Positions 1 to 12,300 of a stretch of 64,000 nt of DNA are shown one piece after another. The stretch is from Beroe forskalii. Taxonomy: Eukaryota > Ctenophora > Nuda > Beroida > Beroidae. Where the stretch lies: positions 1 to 64,000 of the forward strand of contig WFMF01000129.1 of NCBI GenBank assembly GCA_011033025.1, given 5' to 3'. The notes under the pieces were generated by a model that searched no databases, had not been told where the DNA came from, and worked only from the letters and a program-made list of their open reading frames with translations. The position numbers were made by a program, and so were the translations under genes. Numbering within the stretch: the first letter of the stretch is position 1; each line of letters starts with the position of its first letter.

Positions 1-415
1 AGAGTTTTTCCCGGCATCCAGGGGGGGTGGTATCCCAAGGGGGCCCATCAGAGTGAGTACTATCCAGGCATCCCGGCATCAGAGTAGTATCCCGGCATCA
101 GAGTGAGTTATCCAGGCATCAGAGTGAGTACTATCCCGGCATCAGAGTGAGCACTATCCCGGCATCAGAGTGAGTATTATCCAGGCATCAGAGGAGCATT
201 TCAGGCATCAGAGGAGCACTATCCCGGCATCAGAGTGAGCTATCCCGCATCAGAGTGAGTATATCCCGGCATCAGAGTGAGTATTATCCCGGCATCAGAG
301 TGAGATTATCCCCGGCATCAGAGTGAGTATTTCCCGGCATCAGAGTGAGCCCCGGGGTCAGAGGAGGAGTGAGTATTATCCCGGGCATCGGGCCATCAGA
401 GTAAGCATCTTTTGC
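1..415. repeat. Minisatellite, about 23-25 bp unit
   Basis: Tandem degenerate copies of a unit built on 'cccggcatcagagtgagta', with spacer differences such as 'ctat', 'ttat' and 'tatt'. The array runs from the left edge of the window, so its true length is unknown. Each unit contains 'agagtgagta', which resembles a 5' splice site. No open reading frame is supported here. Confidence 0.85.
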
Positions 416-2059
416 CGGCAGGACATCACTAGTTACAGTGGCATCAATTAGACTATCTTTATTACATTTATTCAGCGAATTAGATAATCATTAACTGATT
501 GACAACGGGGTTACGGTCATCGACAAAAATTACAATGCAAGCGACAAGCACAATATAATATACGAATATACAACTGCAACGACTCACCATTTTCCTCTGA
601 GAAGCCTCATGCCTTGGGCATGTTCCGGCATGTCCAATATTTGCAAAGTTATATGAAGCTTGAGGTATCCATTGAGAATGCGCGGCGTAAATTTCATAGA
701 ATTTGCTGAGATGTGCGTCGCAGGGCAATTATTTCGAACATGGTTTTATCACTTAATCGGGGCGTAAAAAATGCGCCCCGAGTTTTTGGCGGGAATACCA
801 AAGTTGTGTGGCCCTGTTTGTGACTTTTCGAAGAAAAGGCGCGCGCGCGCGCGAACAAACAGGGACACATAGCATGTGGCAACCTTAAGCGTATATATGA
901 TATTTAATGACGTCAGTCAGAAAAATACTAAGGGTATTTCATAATGATTTGCTTTTGCTCTTTCGATTAGAAAGAATAATAAAAAAAATGGATAGTATCA
1001 TGTCAAATTTCAGGCGATTTCACATTAAAAAACTATCCTCATTCTTATCTAATTTAATTTATTAATTCTCAAGTATTTATTTTTTATGCATGCCCATGGT
1101 AAAGCTTTTTAACTTTTTTATAATTTCACGTTTGTGAGTTCCATAATGAATCTGGTACTTTTGTTAGCTGTAGGCTTGCCTTTTTTCCTAATGTTAATTT
1201 TCTATACTTAATGTGGTCTGGAAGATCCAGTTTAATGCCTAGTGAATCATAGAAACAGTTGTGTTCTGTACAGCTAATAAGGGCGATGTTGAAATCTGAT
1301 TTTATACCCCGCTTTTTGTTACCGTTAACAAAATAATTTTCCCATATTGTGGAAAGTATATAATTCAAATTGTGGTGGTCTGATCTTAAAGATTTTCATA
1401 CTAATTCAAGGTATAAATAACACGAGTGACCTCACAAATTCATATTCAAATTTACAGCTGACCTAATCTGCAGGCAAGCCCCGACTGGCTTTGCAGTCCG
1501 TTTGAAGCTAGCGTTGATGGAATCCCAGACCTATGGGTCCAGGACTGGGTTCTGCTCAGCCTGGGATATAACCCCTGCAGTTGGGTGGCCTTGGAGTTCA
1601 CACCCTGGCCCAGTGTATAGGGAAGTTCTCCATGCATGGCTGCCACTGGCCTGGTTGGATTAAAACTGACCTTGCCATTTTACTTTAAGACTAAGATTCA
1701 AATTGGATGTAAAATCGCCAAGTTACGAATTTTTGATTGGCACCTTATACAAAATTTCACGAATCTACAAGAAGGCGGATTTTAAAAATTCGTATCCAGT
1801 GCATTTAAAGGGTTAAGTTCCTCAGTTTTACAGCATTTGTGGTGCTTGATATGCTCAACATATGTTTCAATCGAGATGTATATGCAACCATAGTTGAACA
1901 TGTTATGGACATTTTTCTGCCTCTTGGGTTATAAAGCTATGCAAATTTCCCAACCTCAATTTTCTAACAGCGAGTTTTGGATTTTTGTTTATCCTCTTGG
2001 TTCTGGTGGATTCCTTTGAAAATTCTCTTCATTTTCGGTTTCAAAACTAAAGATAAAGG
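416..2059. other. Gene-free stretch with no recognised feature
   Basis: AT-rich, mostly unique-looking sequence with a short alternating GC tract near 838-854. The short open frames here (under 85 codons) have no protein-like composition, conserved motif or splice structure. Nothing is called. Confidence 0.5.
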
Positions 2060-2141
2060 TGATTGATAGAGCTGAAACTTTGCATGCCATTCATGCCATT
2101 CATGCCATGAATGGCATGCAAAGTTTCAGCTTTATCAGTCA
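2060..2141. repeat. Palindrome with 34-bp arms
   Basis: The left arm at 2060-2093 and right arm at 2108-2141 are reverse complements with about two mismatches. They share the core 'gctgaaactttgcatgccat'. The 14-base loop is itself made of 'tgccattca' repeats. It could extrude as a cruciform or form an RNA hairpin. No transposase or target-site duplication was identified. Confidence 0.85.
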
Positions 2142-2228
2142 AAGCACATCTTTTGGATTTTGGGTGCCTCAGAAATGAAGACCCGCATGGATCACTGTTT
2201 TGAGAGGTAAAAACAGGGTTTTTCGGAA

Positions 2229-2337
2229 TGGGTGATTTTGGATTTCTGAGGCCTGTTATGTCTTTTGTATGTCTTCCATGAATTTCATGGAAGACAAACA
2301 AAAGACTTAACAGGCCTCAGAAATCCGAAATCACCCA
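2229..2337. repeat. Near-perfect palindrome with about 54-bp arms
   Basis: Arms meet at about 2283 ('catgaa/ttcatg') and carry 'ggcctgttatgtcttttgt' on the left with its reverse complement on the right; outer ends read 'tgggtgattt' and 'aaatcaccca'. It lies under 100 bp from the palindrome at 2060-2141, and the two may be parts of one fold-back element. Confidence 0.85.
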
Positions 2338-2989
2338 TTTTTCGTTTTTTTATGGGGGTTTAAAGTCACGTTTTTTGACCAGAAAACTGCCTTTTTTCGA
2401 CCCTTATTCGATATGGAGGTCTTGAGGGTCGAGGGAGGTGAAATAGAGGTGTATCTGGTCATAAGTTATGTGCCTGAAACCACTAAACCAATGATATTCA
2501 CCAGTTTTCCTTTGATTCGAATATGATTTTACCCTGATATTCAGGAGGAAAGCATCTCTTAAGATGGAGTATTGGATCAGGATGCATGCCACTCTATTTA
2601 GTTTTATTTATGTGCAATGTGAAAGGTAGCTTATATGCCCAGATCCATTCACCAATCTTCTGCTTCTCTTCACTATAAGGGTGTTGCTCAATTTCTTTTG
2701 ATTGATTGAAAACGCCAGTGGCGCACCTCAAAGGGCTTCAAAACTATATTATATAATAACAATACACGATAATTATATCAAGATAAAGTAAGATCAAATT
2801 CCAGATGGCAATAAAGCCATGTGATGAAACCCACTGAAACCAATATAAAATTTCTTGGAGTAAAGACAAACACCAAACAGCAATTTTCAGTTCCATTCAG
2901 GCAGGGGGCCACTGCACTTTATGGTGCTATACCCTGGTACCAAGGCCCAGGGGGTGACTGCTGGGTGGCCAACCTCATAAAAAGCTCTC

Positions 2990-3180
2990 ACAATTTAAAC
3001 ACCACGAAAGCTGAGGTAGGGATTGGACTGATGACCACTCATCTTGTTGTGACTCACATAGATCCTACTGCTCTTTACCTTTTGGTGTTCAAGGGATCAT
3101 GTTGATGTTCGAGTATGGAGTGGGAGAAAAGTCTAACAGATTGAAGTCTTGTAGAAAGATTTCTTTATGAGTTTATGATT
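2990..3180 (+). repeat. Dispersed segment also found upstream of the MTTP-like gene
   Basis: About 190 bp match the reverse complement of 52110-52310, by eye at about 75-80% identity with small indels. Shared blocks include 'gctgaggtagg.attggactg', 'ccactcatctt', 'gggatcatgttg' and 'agaaagatttcttt'. Both copies read through a peptide-like stretch containing TH(L/I)xVTH(L/I)DP, then a stop, then shared non-coding sequence. That looks like the 3' end of an old gene or element. The frame is broken in this copy after residues VFKGSC. It ends about 200 bp upstream of the IPO7 start codon, on the same strand. Confidence 0.6.
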
Positions 3181-3375
3181 TGAATAAATTTGAAATACAA
3201 TGAAAATAAGTTACATAAAAATTCCTTGCCTTGACCCTTTAAAATAACCTGAGACAAGCTTTAAACAGTACACTACCTCCTCATGTTTCCAGTTTTGATA
3301 ATATCCTAGGCTTACAAATTTGTAAAATTTATTTTAAGATGGTCTTATAATCTAAAACACTGCTATTTAAAAAGG

Positions 3376-6300
3376 ATGGAGTTGGTGGAGCTTGAAAATG
3401 TGCTTGCAGCAACACTGTCATCTGATCAGAACATCAGAAAGACAGCTGAGCTGAATCTTAAAAAGGTTTGTGGAATCAAGTGGAATCTAAATGATAAATT
3501 CTGAAATCTGGTTGCTGTATCTTCATACATCTTAACCCATTTCCTATTATGCATATGACTTCAAATTGAAACGCTATTGGCTTGAACCAATTCTGCAAGT
3601 TATTGAGAAATATTCCTTTACTTTTCAGTATTACAGCTATAACCTATCTTATGCTTCTTATTGAATTTTGCATATAATGCACCTCAGATTGAACAAGTAC
3701 CTACCTACTGTGTAACACTTTTGAAGCTGATGTTAACAGAAGGACATCAACCAACTGCTGTACAAGCTGGTAAGTTTACCATTGTCAGACATGTCAGTGT
3801 ATTCTAAGCTTACCTGTAGGACACCAATTGAAATTGGCCTATTAGCCTGAGAGTTGATGGACAACTCATGCATTGATTGGTCTAGTGCCTTCAATCAAAT
3901 GTGTATGGTACCTGTATGGAAGCTAATATGCATTTGATATAATTGTTGTGTTTGAATAAAATGCATATTATATTAGTGAGTTTCTGTCAAAATTTTGTTT
4001 GATTAATGTGAACTTGCCTCTCTAAACTCTGATAGATTGAAGGAATGCGGTGTAGCAAGGCGCAAAAATGAGGTTCTTGTTTGGTAAGTTCTACATTCTA
4101 CAACTAAACATTCAATACATACATACATACATTTCAGCTGCCATCAACTTCAAGAATATAGTAACAAAGCACTGGAAAGTGAGAGATGATTGCTTCACGA
4201 TAGATGATGCAGACAAGAATACCATCAGACAGAACTTTCTGGAATGTGTTGTCAAATCGAGTGATCTGATCAGGTAAGTGAACTCTTTAGTTTACCCAAA
4301 GGTCCATTTGACGTTGGGCCCAATCTGCACATGAGTTGAACCACGTGCTGATAGGTCGGGTAAGCTTATACGCCGCCTGCCACCAATATAGTGATGTAAT
4401 CAGGTTTATGAAATCTTATCGTGTTTTTGTGATCTGAGCTCTGGTGTGTTTATGTTGACTTGAGTCGAATGTTCTGGCCATTGACCAATGACCAATGTGC
4501 ACGAAGACGGAGCAAGCCACTGCCCATTCCAATATGACTAGCTCATCTTTCGCAGCTATAGAATGATTAGCTATTTTAGGATAAGCTATTATCAGGATAA
4601 GAAACTTCCCATTGATTCATTTGATTAAATCTGACCCCCCTCTATAGACGACAGCTGTGTGTCTGTGCCCAAACCATAGCCCGTGAAGACTACCCTTACA
4701 ACTGGCCGGGTATAATGGACCAGATCCATACTACCCTATCCACAGACAGTCAGGCGACAGCGTGGCTCGGCTCTCTCCTCGTCCTTCATCAGGTAATATC
4801 TCCTTCAAATGCATGCGGCATTTTCAGTTTGATATTTCTTTGTTTTTTCCGGCTCGTTTTGACGCTTTTCGGTACGTTATGACGCTTTTGGGGTCTTTTG
4901 GGTCATTTAAGGTTCAAAACGTCCATTTTAGCATTTTTTTAGTTGGGTCAAACTGTACTGGCATGCAAATTTTCACGAGTTGACTAGTAAAAAAGTCCTA
5001 ACGATGACCACATGGTCACCCTGGAAAGGATCATAGATTCTTTGACATACTTTGAAATACTTTGACTTTACAACACTACTTTATGAAATCAAATTTGAGG
5101 AAAAAGTGAGAGAAGATGACAGTTGAGCTCATAAAATATGTTTAAATCTCCTATGCACAATCTAAAGTTTGTGAACCTCAATCAATAGCTTTTTACTGAT
5201 TATACTTTGACATACTTTGTCATCTTAGATTGTTAAACCAAATCTCAACACCACAGATCGTTAAGAAGTACGAGTATAAGAAACTTGAAGATCGCGATGG
5301 ACTCAATAAAGCTATGGTACACGTACTCCCAGTCCTGTTGGAAAGGTAAGCTGCGTATGAGTTGCATTTTGCAGTTTTTTTTAATTTCAGACGAGATTTC
5401 AGACACGATTCGGGTCTTTTCTTTTGTCTCAAACAAGAGGAGTATCGGAAATTTTTGAAAATTAACTGTGTCTCTTCGATGTTTAAAATTAACACCATGC
5501 ATCTTTGAGTGTTGGGGAAAACCGTTTTTAGTGTAAATTAGTGAGTTGGGAATTCATGTTTCAGTTTACTGACATTGTTTCCCCTTTCAAGGCTGGGGCA
5601 ACTGCACACAGATGACACGGAATTGAGTGTCAGCAATCAGAAACTCATTCTCAAGATTGTTTTCTGCTTGATACAGGTATTTTCATCTCGAAACAATGGT
5701 TTGTATCAAATGGGGATGTTGTTAATCCATAGTAACAATGGATAACAAAGTGGCAAATTTTTGTCTAAAATATTCCAATCGGCGCGAGCGCCGAACGCAT
5801 TTTCTCTGGTTAAAGTGTTTCCTGACATCATTTGACATTTCTCGATTACGCGCGCGCGCGTTTATGGAATTTACGAATACCACATTCTGCTATTTCAATG
5901 ACTCAAATTTGTGTGCTTGCCAGTGCATACCAATGTACTTTCTTCTATGTAAAATAGTCTTTCACATACCTTCAACAGATGATAAAGTGAAGATGATAAA
6001 TTCACCTTGATTTTTGGACAAATTTACCCTTATTTCAGTTCAGGATGCCGATTGAGCTCTTCCCTGACCAAGTGTTCGCTGTACTCCTGCAAAACCTTCA
6101 GAACGTCATTACCAGACCAGTACCACAGGTAATGCATATAATGCGGAATTCAAACTCCATACTGATCCATTATTTAACTGAAAGCAGTGAAACGCATTGT
6201 TTTATTGGTAAATGGCATTCAAACAGTTTCTTCCTTGACAGTCAAACTATTTACAATTTGCAGTAAATTTTGCAGAAATCACATCAACAGATTTCCTAAC

Positions 6301-9300
6301 TCCTAACTAAACAGAGATGTAACAGAAATCTTCGCCCAGGAAGTAACCGGATAGCCACGATAAGGATGAGCTCCCAATGGTAGCGTGGTGGAAGGTCAAG
6401 AAGTGGGCCATGCACATTCTGACACGAATCTTTGAGAGATATGGAAACACCACCACTATCCCTAAAGTATGAGATGGGTTTTACAAAGTTATCTTTATAA
6501 TCCTCACATATGATCAATTGACGTGCTTGTGTTATTATGAATTCTGTTGTAGTAAGTTACGATGCAGAAACACTCCGTGTATTTACATAAATAATCTTCT
6601 CTCTAAAGAGTATAAGAAGATGGGACAGTTCTTCTCGACCCAGTGCGCAGTTCCCATCCTCAACACCCTCCTTGTATCATTAGCAGCAACATATCAGGGA
6701 CAGTATATGAGTCCTAGAGTGCTACAGCGCATTCTCGAGTATCTCAAACTCAGGTTACATAGAAATCTGTCACTTACTTAGCAGTACAACTCTTGCTATT
6801 GATTTCGTTGGTTCCTGACCTCTATGCTTTAACAATCTAAATCTAAGCCGTACAACGTTTCAGTGTCACTGTTTCTATCACGTGGAAAGTCCTCAAAAAC
6901 TCCATCCTTGAAGTTATTCAGAAGGTCAGTGGAACTTTGGGGGGGGGGGGATCATCTTTTTTTTGTATAATTGTCCAAAGTGTACCTTGTTTTTTGGAGT
7001 TGGACAAAAAAATCATTGGACAAAAAAATACAAAAAAATACAAAAATGAGAAAGAACTTCTACCATTCAGGCATCTATGTTTGTACGATTTTGCATTCCT
7101 CAATCAACAATATTAAGAATGCAGATCGTCTCCGATTGCATTCCACGTATTGCTTTGATTAGCAGACTAATGACTATAATGTGACCACGACGGAACTGTT
7201 TCATCCGCTCGTTGATCATGATTATTATTAGATTTTTTATGTTTCATGGAGAGAGGAAATCACCGAAGTTGCAAATTAAATTTACCGGAAATTGAGTCTT
7301 GTCAAAACAACGTTCAGGTCTGATGAATATCGTTGCGCGATGTTTTCTTTTACCGTTCTATGTTATTGTTTGTTTGGCTGTCTCTCCCTCTGGCACCATA
7401 CTTTTTGATTTTAGAATTTGTCTTGTAATGGAATACATTGTATGTTTTATGTTCCCATCTGCTTTTGTCTTTATAGGTACTCCACAACATTAAATGAGTA
7501 AGATATTCAGTACATATATCATCCTACAATATTGTGGAACAAAGGTCTAGTTAACTGCAGTTCACGAATATTTGATGTAGTTGAAACTTGGATATTTTCT
7601 GCTGCTAAGAATGGTTTCGGTTCTGGTTTTAAAATCAAACTGATAATCTCGAATTGATCGTATTTCGAGGAAAATGTTCGATTGATAACACTGTATGCCG
7701 TGTATACTGTCGATAGTATAATTACACATATAAATATTCATTTTCCAACATTCCCTGTTCTCCCGGGGGATACCAATGAGTAAGTGCACAGACATATATG
7801 GTGAGAAAGTGCATTTAGCGAATTTTCAGAAAGAGCACCCACCCAATATTGCAGCTAATCACAATAATCCAATTAATACTAAGTGATTATTGCAAAATTT
7901 TTCAGGCACCACCCCAAAATATCGGCTTATTTGACCCAATATTGCAGTTACTCACAATAATCGAATTAATAATAAGTGCTTTTTCCAAAAAATTTCAGGC
8001 ACCACCCCAAAATATCGGCTTTTTGACTATTTAGACAATTATGACAGAATTTTATTCCAACAGAATGCACCAAGCTGATGCTAATGTTTGGTTGTGGGAT
8101 GGTCAGAGCTATGTAAGATGCATCTTAAATTAGTTTTAGCTGCTAGATGGAAGTACTGATTACTTGATTTGACCTTCAATATTATTACGTATCTGGCCTT
8201 AGATTAAGGGAACAAAAACTAGTTCAATGAAAGAGTTGTAAATTTATTATCTTTTTTATTACTCCTTATTACCAATTGCAATACTGCACTAGTTAATTTT
8301 TATACTCCTTTGCCCTTTCACTGATAAGAACTGGTTGCAGTGAAGTTCAGTTTCTCCTAAGATGTCCTTATAAACGGTTCTACAGGTTATGCTGTACTCT
8401 AATGACTTAATGAGTATATTTTAATATAATATAATTAGGTACTATATTTCTCACAAGTTGTTGTGCCATTAGATGCATAGTTTTCACCATCTGTTGTAAA
8501 ATTTGTCAACTTTGTTTTTGGAACAATTCAATTTAAAAATCACGAACCTAAAGATATGTCACAATATTTTGTCACACTTATATATATGTCCATACAAAGA
8601 AAACAATTTTTTGTATTTTTTTGTATTTTTTTGTCCAAAGTGTACCCTATTTTCAAAAGTTGGACAAAAAATGGTTGGACAAAAAAATACAAAAAAATAC
8701 AAAAAAAAGATGATCCCCCCCCCCAACTTTCTATAAATAAGATTGAATCAATTATTATTCAGTAACCCGTTCGTTGCTGAAATGTGTTTCAATCCGTGAA
8801 TTCACTAATGACTCCAGGTTGTTTTCCCCCTGTTATGCCACACGGACGATGATCAAGAACTATGGAATGAGGATCCATACGAATACATCAGAATGAAGTT
8901 CGGTAAGTGGGATTTATATTTGTTTTGGAATGAAAGATTTATTTTGAAATGTATAATTCAAAAAATAATATCTTACAATTAATAACTGAATATAATTCAT
9001 ATAACTGAATACTGATCAACTGAAACTTAAATCACACACAAAAGTCTAAAGCTTCATCCAAGGGTGGTCGAAGATATCAGACAACTTCATCCTCTTCTCT
9101 GCTGCTGGCTCCAAACACCTCTTAATGAAGTCCACTCGCTTCGTCTCTGCTAGCAGCTCCTCTTTCCCAAAGTCAGCCATTCCAGTGAAGTCCTTGACAG
9201 CTTCAGGGGTCTTGAAAGGGGCATCTGCTCTGGCCAAGATGAAGCTAAGACACCCAACAGACCAAACAACAGCAGGACCAGCGTGGTACTGTCCAGTGTT

Positions 9301-12300
9301 GTAAAACTCCGGAGGAATGTAGATGTCTGTTCCTCGCAGAGTGGTATAGGGTTTAGAAGAAAGAAGGGATGCTGCTCCGAAGTCAATGAGTTTGATCTGC
9401 TTCGTCTTGGGATGGTAGAGGATATTCTCGTCCTTGATGTCTCTGTGATCCACCCCAAGTCTGATGTAGGTGCCTCACCACTCTGACCACCTGTTGAATA
9501 AGTCGGGAGCTGTCTCGAGTAGACAAGGATCCATGGATCTCCAAGTAGCTGAACAGCTCGTGATATCCCTCGCAATACTCCATCACCATGTACCAAGTAG
9601 AAGAGGAGGATGCCTCGTCATCATCACTGAAGATCTCCAGCAGCTTCACGATGTTCTTGTGCGTCAGGGGCTCCCAGAGAACAACTTCTGTGGGTACTTT
9701 CCGTTGTCTGTTCTTGCAGAAGGTCAGGCGGACGTTGTGCTCTACGATCTTCACAGCTCGAATGGTTTTGGAGTTGATGTCTTGACAGAGGTAGACGGAG
9801 CCGTTACCACCAGTTCCCAGGAGAGTCGAGAGTTTGTACTTGCGGTGAAACTTGGCAAGGGGTAAGGTTGGGAGGGTGCGGGGTGCCATTCTGAATGGAA
9901 GCAAGAAGTGGATCTACTGATGTCTTGTTGAAGTAGATTGACAAAGGAAAAAGATATAATGTGATCCGGATATTTGGTTTCGTGTTATATAGTGTCAGGC
10001 CATTTAATGGGGGTGTGGTGTCAGATGAACCCATGGTGTCAAGCTCTTGTATCGAAGAGGAAAACAGTGAGATTTGATCCACTCCAATTCATTAATACTT
10101 TAGTAGGAGGAAGTGGTGTCAAAAGGAATACGGAAAGGCGGTAGTAAATCACCAGGCATTTTGATACACTGTCATGAGCCTACTATACTTCATTGGTTTC
10201 AGAATCACCTAAATCAGAGCAAGATACAGATATCGAGGAAATAAACACTCATTATCACACATTTATATCAAGCATTTTTTTAATAATACTGTGATTTTTC
10301 TCTAGTCTAGATATGTTTGGGTGATGCAATGCCCTTTTCATCAGACACTTCTCATTTACCCCATTTCAGATGTGTTTGAAGACTACGTATCCCCCGTGAC
10401 TGCAGCCCTAAACCTTCTCGAAGAAGTGGTAACTAAACGGAGGAACATGCTCAGTCCCATTCTGGTCTGGGTATCTCAGATCCTCAGCGTGCCCCCGGAC
10501 CAGTTTAACCCACGGATCAAGGACGGGGCTATGCACATGATTGGGACTGTGGCCGAGAAACTGCTCAAGAAATCGGAGTATTCGTCACAGATTGAAAATG
10601 TGAGGAATTTGTTGTTTTGCTACTTTTGAGAGTTTGAGAGAATTCAGGCAATAATTTGCGCTTTTTGATTGCCTGTTTTATAATCAAGTATTTAATCATT
10701 TCGGTGCCTCAAAATTTTATTAATATAACGTCCAATAATCAAACTAAACATTTTTTTCAAGAATCCTGCTCAAAATTCCCGATTCCCCCAGATGTTGCAG
10801 TCTCACGTGTACTGTGACTTCAAGTCCGCTGACGGTTTCCTAAGGGCCAGAGCATGCTGGACCATTCAGAAGTTCGCTGGTGTGAAGTTTACTAAGAGGG
10901 AAAGTCTGGTGGCAGCTTTTGAGGGTATCAGGATGCTGCTACTGAACGACAAGATACGATAACAGCACTTTAACGGTTACATGATTAAATGTATTGAGTT
11001 GCCATGGTATGAATGTGCTATCTTAGACTTCTTAGGTACATATTCAGTGCATTTTCTTCACAGTTCCATTTTCCATGCCGCAGAGAGTGATAAGAATTCA
11101 GTGAATCACGATACGCCTTATCTCGGAATTGGGATATCTATAAGCTTTAACCTACTTCGCATACCTTCCAGATAAGGAACTACCTGTACAGATAGAAGCA
11201 GCGTTTGCCCTCCAAGTCTTACTACAGAAGAACCACATCGTTAAGGACCTGTTAGCTCCCCATGTTGGGAATGTCATTCAGAAACTCCTCCTCACTATCA
11301 AGGAGACAGAGAATGAGGATCTGACTTACGTTATGCAGGTGAGATTAATCTCAATGTGCAGAGTGTTGTGAAATTCCTCTTCTTCGGCTAAGTGAACTGT
11401 GTGGCTAAGAGATATAATCTCCATCCTTGCTACTCTATCTGTGGTGGGAAATATGGATTCGAACCCGTATTCTCGCCATGATGCCTCCCCTTAATAATAA
11501 CTACTGCCTTAAAATTCATCTCGTTATCTTGATCTCCATTTCAGGAACTAATAGAGAAGTACTCAGAAGACATCCACACTGTGGCAGTGCCCCTTGTTAC
11601 AGAACTAGTCAACACTTTCCTGGTTAGTTTTCAATTTCACTTAGTTAGTGAAATCTAGTGATGTTCGATGGTCAAAAGTTCTTTTTATTTATAATGCACT
11701 AAAACACATTTACAAGTCACAATTTCTTCCTTTCGTTCTATGAAACGTTCTTTACATCTTCTTCAGTCAATCCTGGACGAATCAGCTGAAAACGACGAGG
11801 ACGAAGAAAACAATTCCTACAAAACCATGACTGCCATGGGTATCCTCAATACCATCCAGAACCTCCTTTCCGCCATTTCCCAAAATCAGAAAATCATGCC
11901 CAAAGTTGAGAATATCCTGGCTGAGCTGATCTCCACTGTGCTAAAGGGTGGTCTTATAGATTACTATGAGGAGATCTTCCAGATGATTCAGATCCTGACA
12001 GCTCTTAGAGTCTCTTCCGTCATGTGGAACGTCCTCTTCCAGGTAAACAATTTCCTATCAGTACGGGGCCTTCAATATCAGGCTCCCTGCCCGGGATCAT
12101 GTATAACATCGACACCCGTTCCAGGTTGGCTGGCTTTTTTTAGATATCATATTTTTCTTGATGAATAGATTGATCAAAGTTGAGAGTATCTATAAATCTA
12201 GCAACAAGGTATCTAGAAATTTAGCTCAATAATCCTACAATTGCTGTTTCCAGATCCACGAGGCGTTTAAGAACGAAGGACTGGACTACTTCACCGACAT

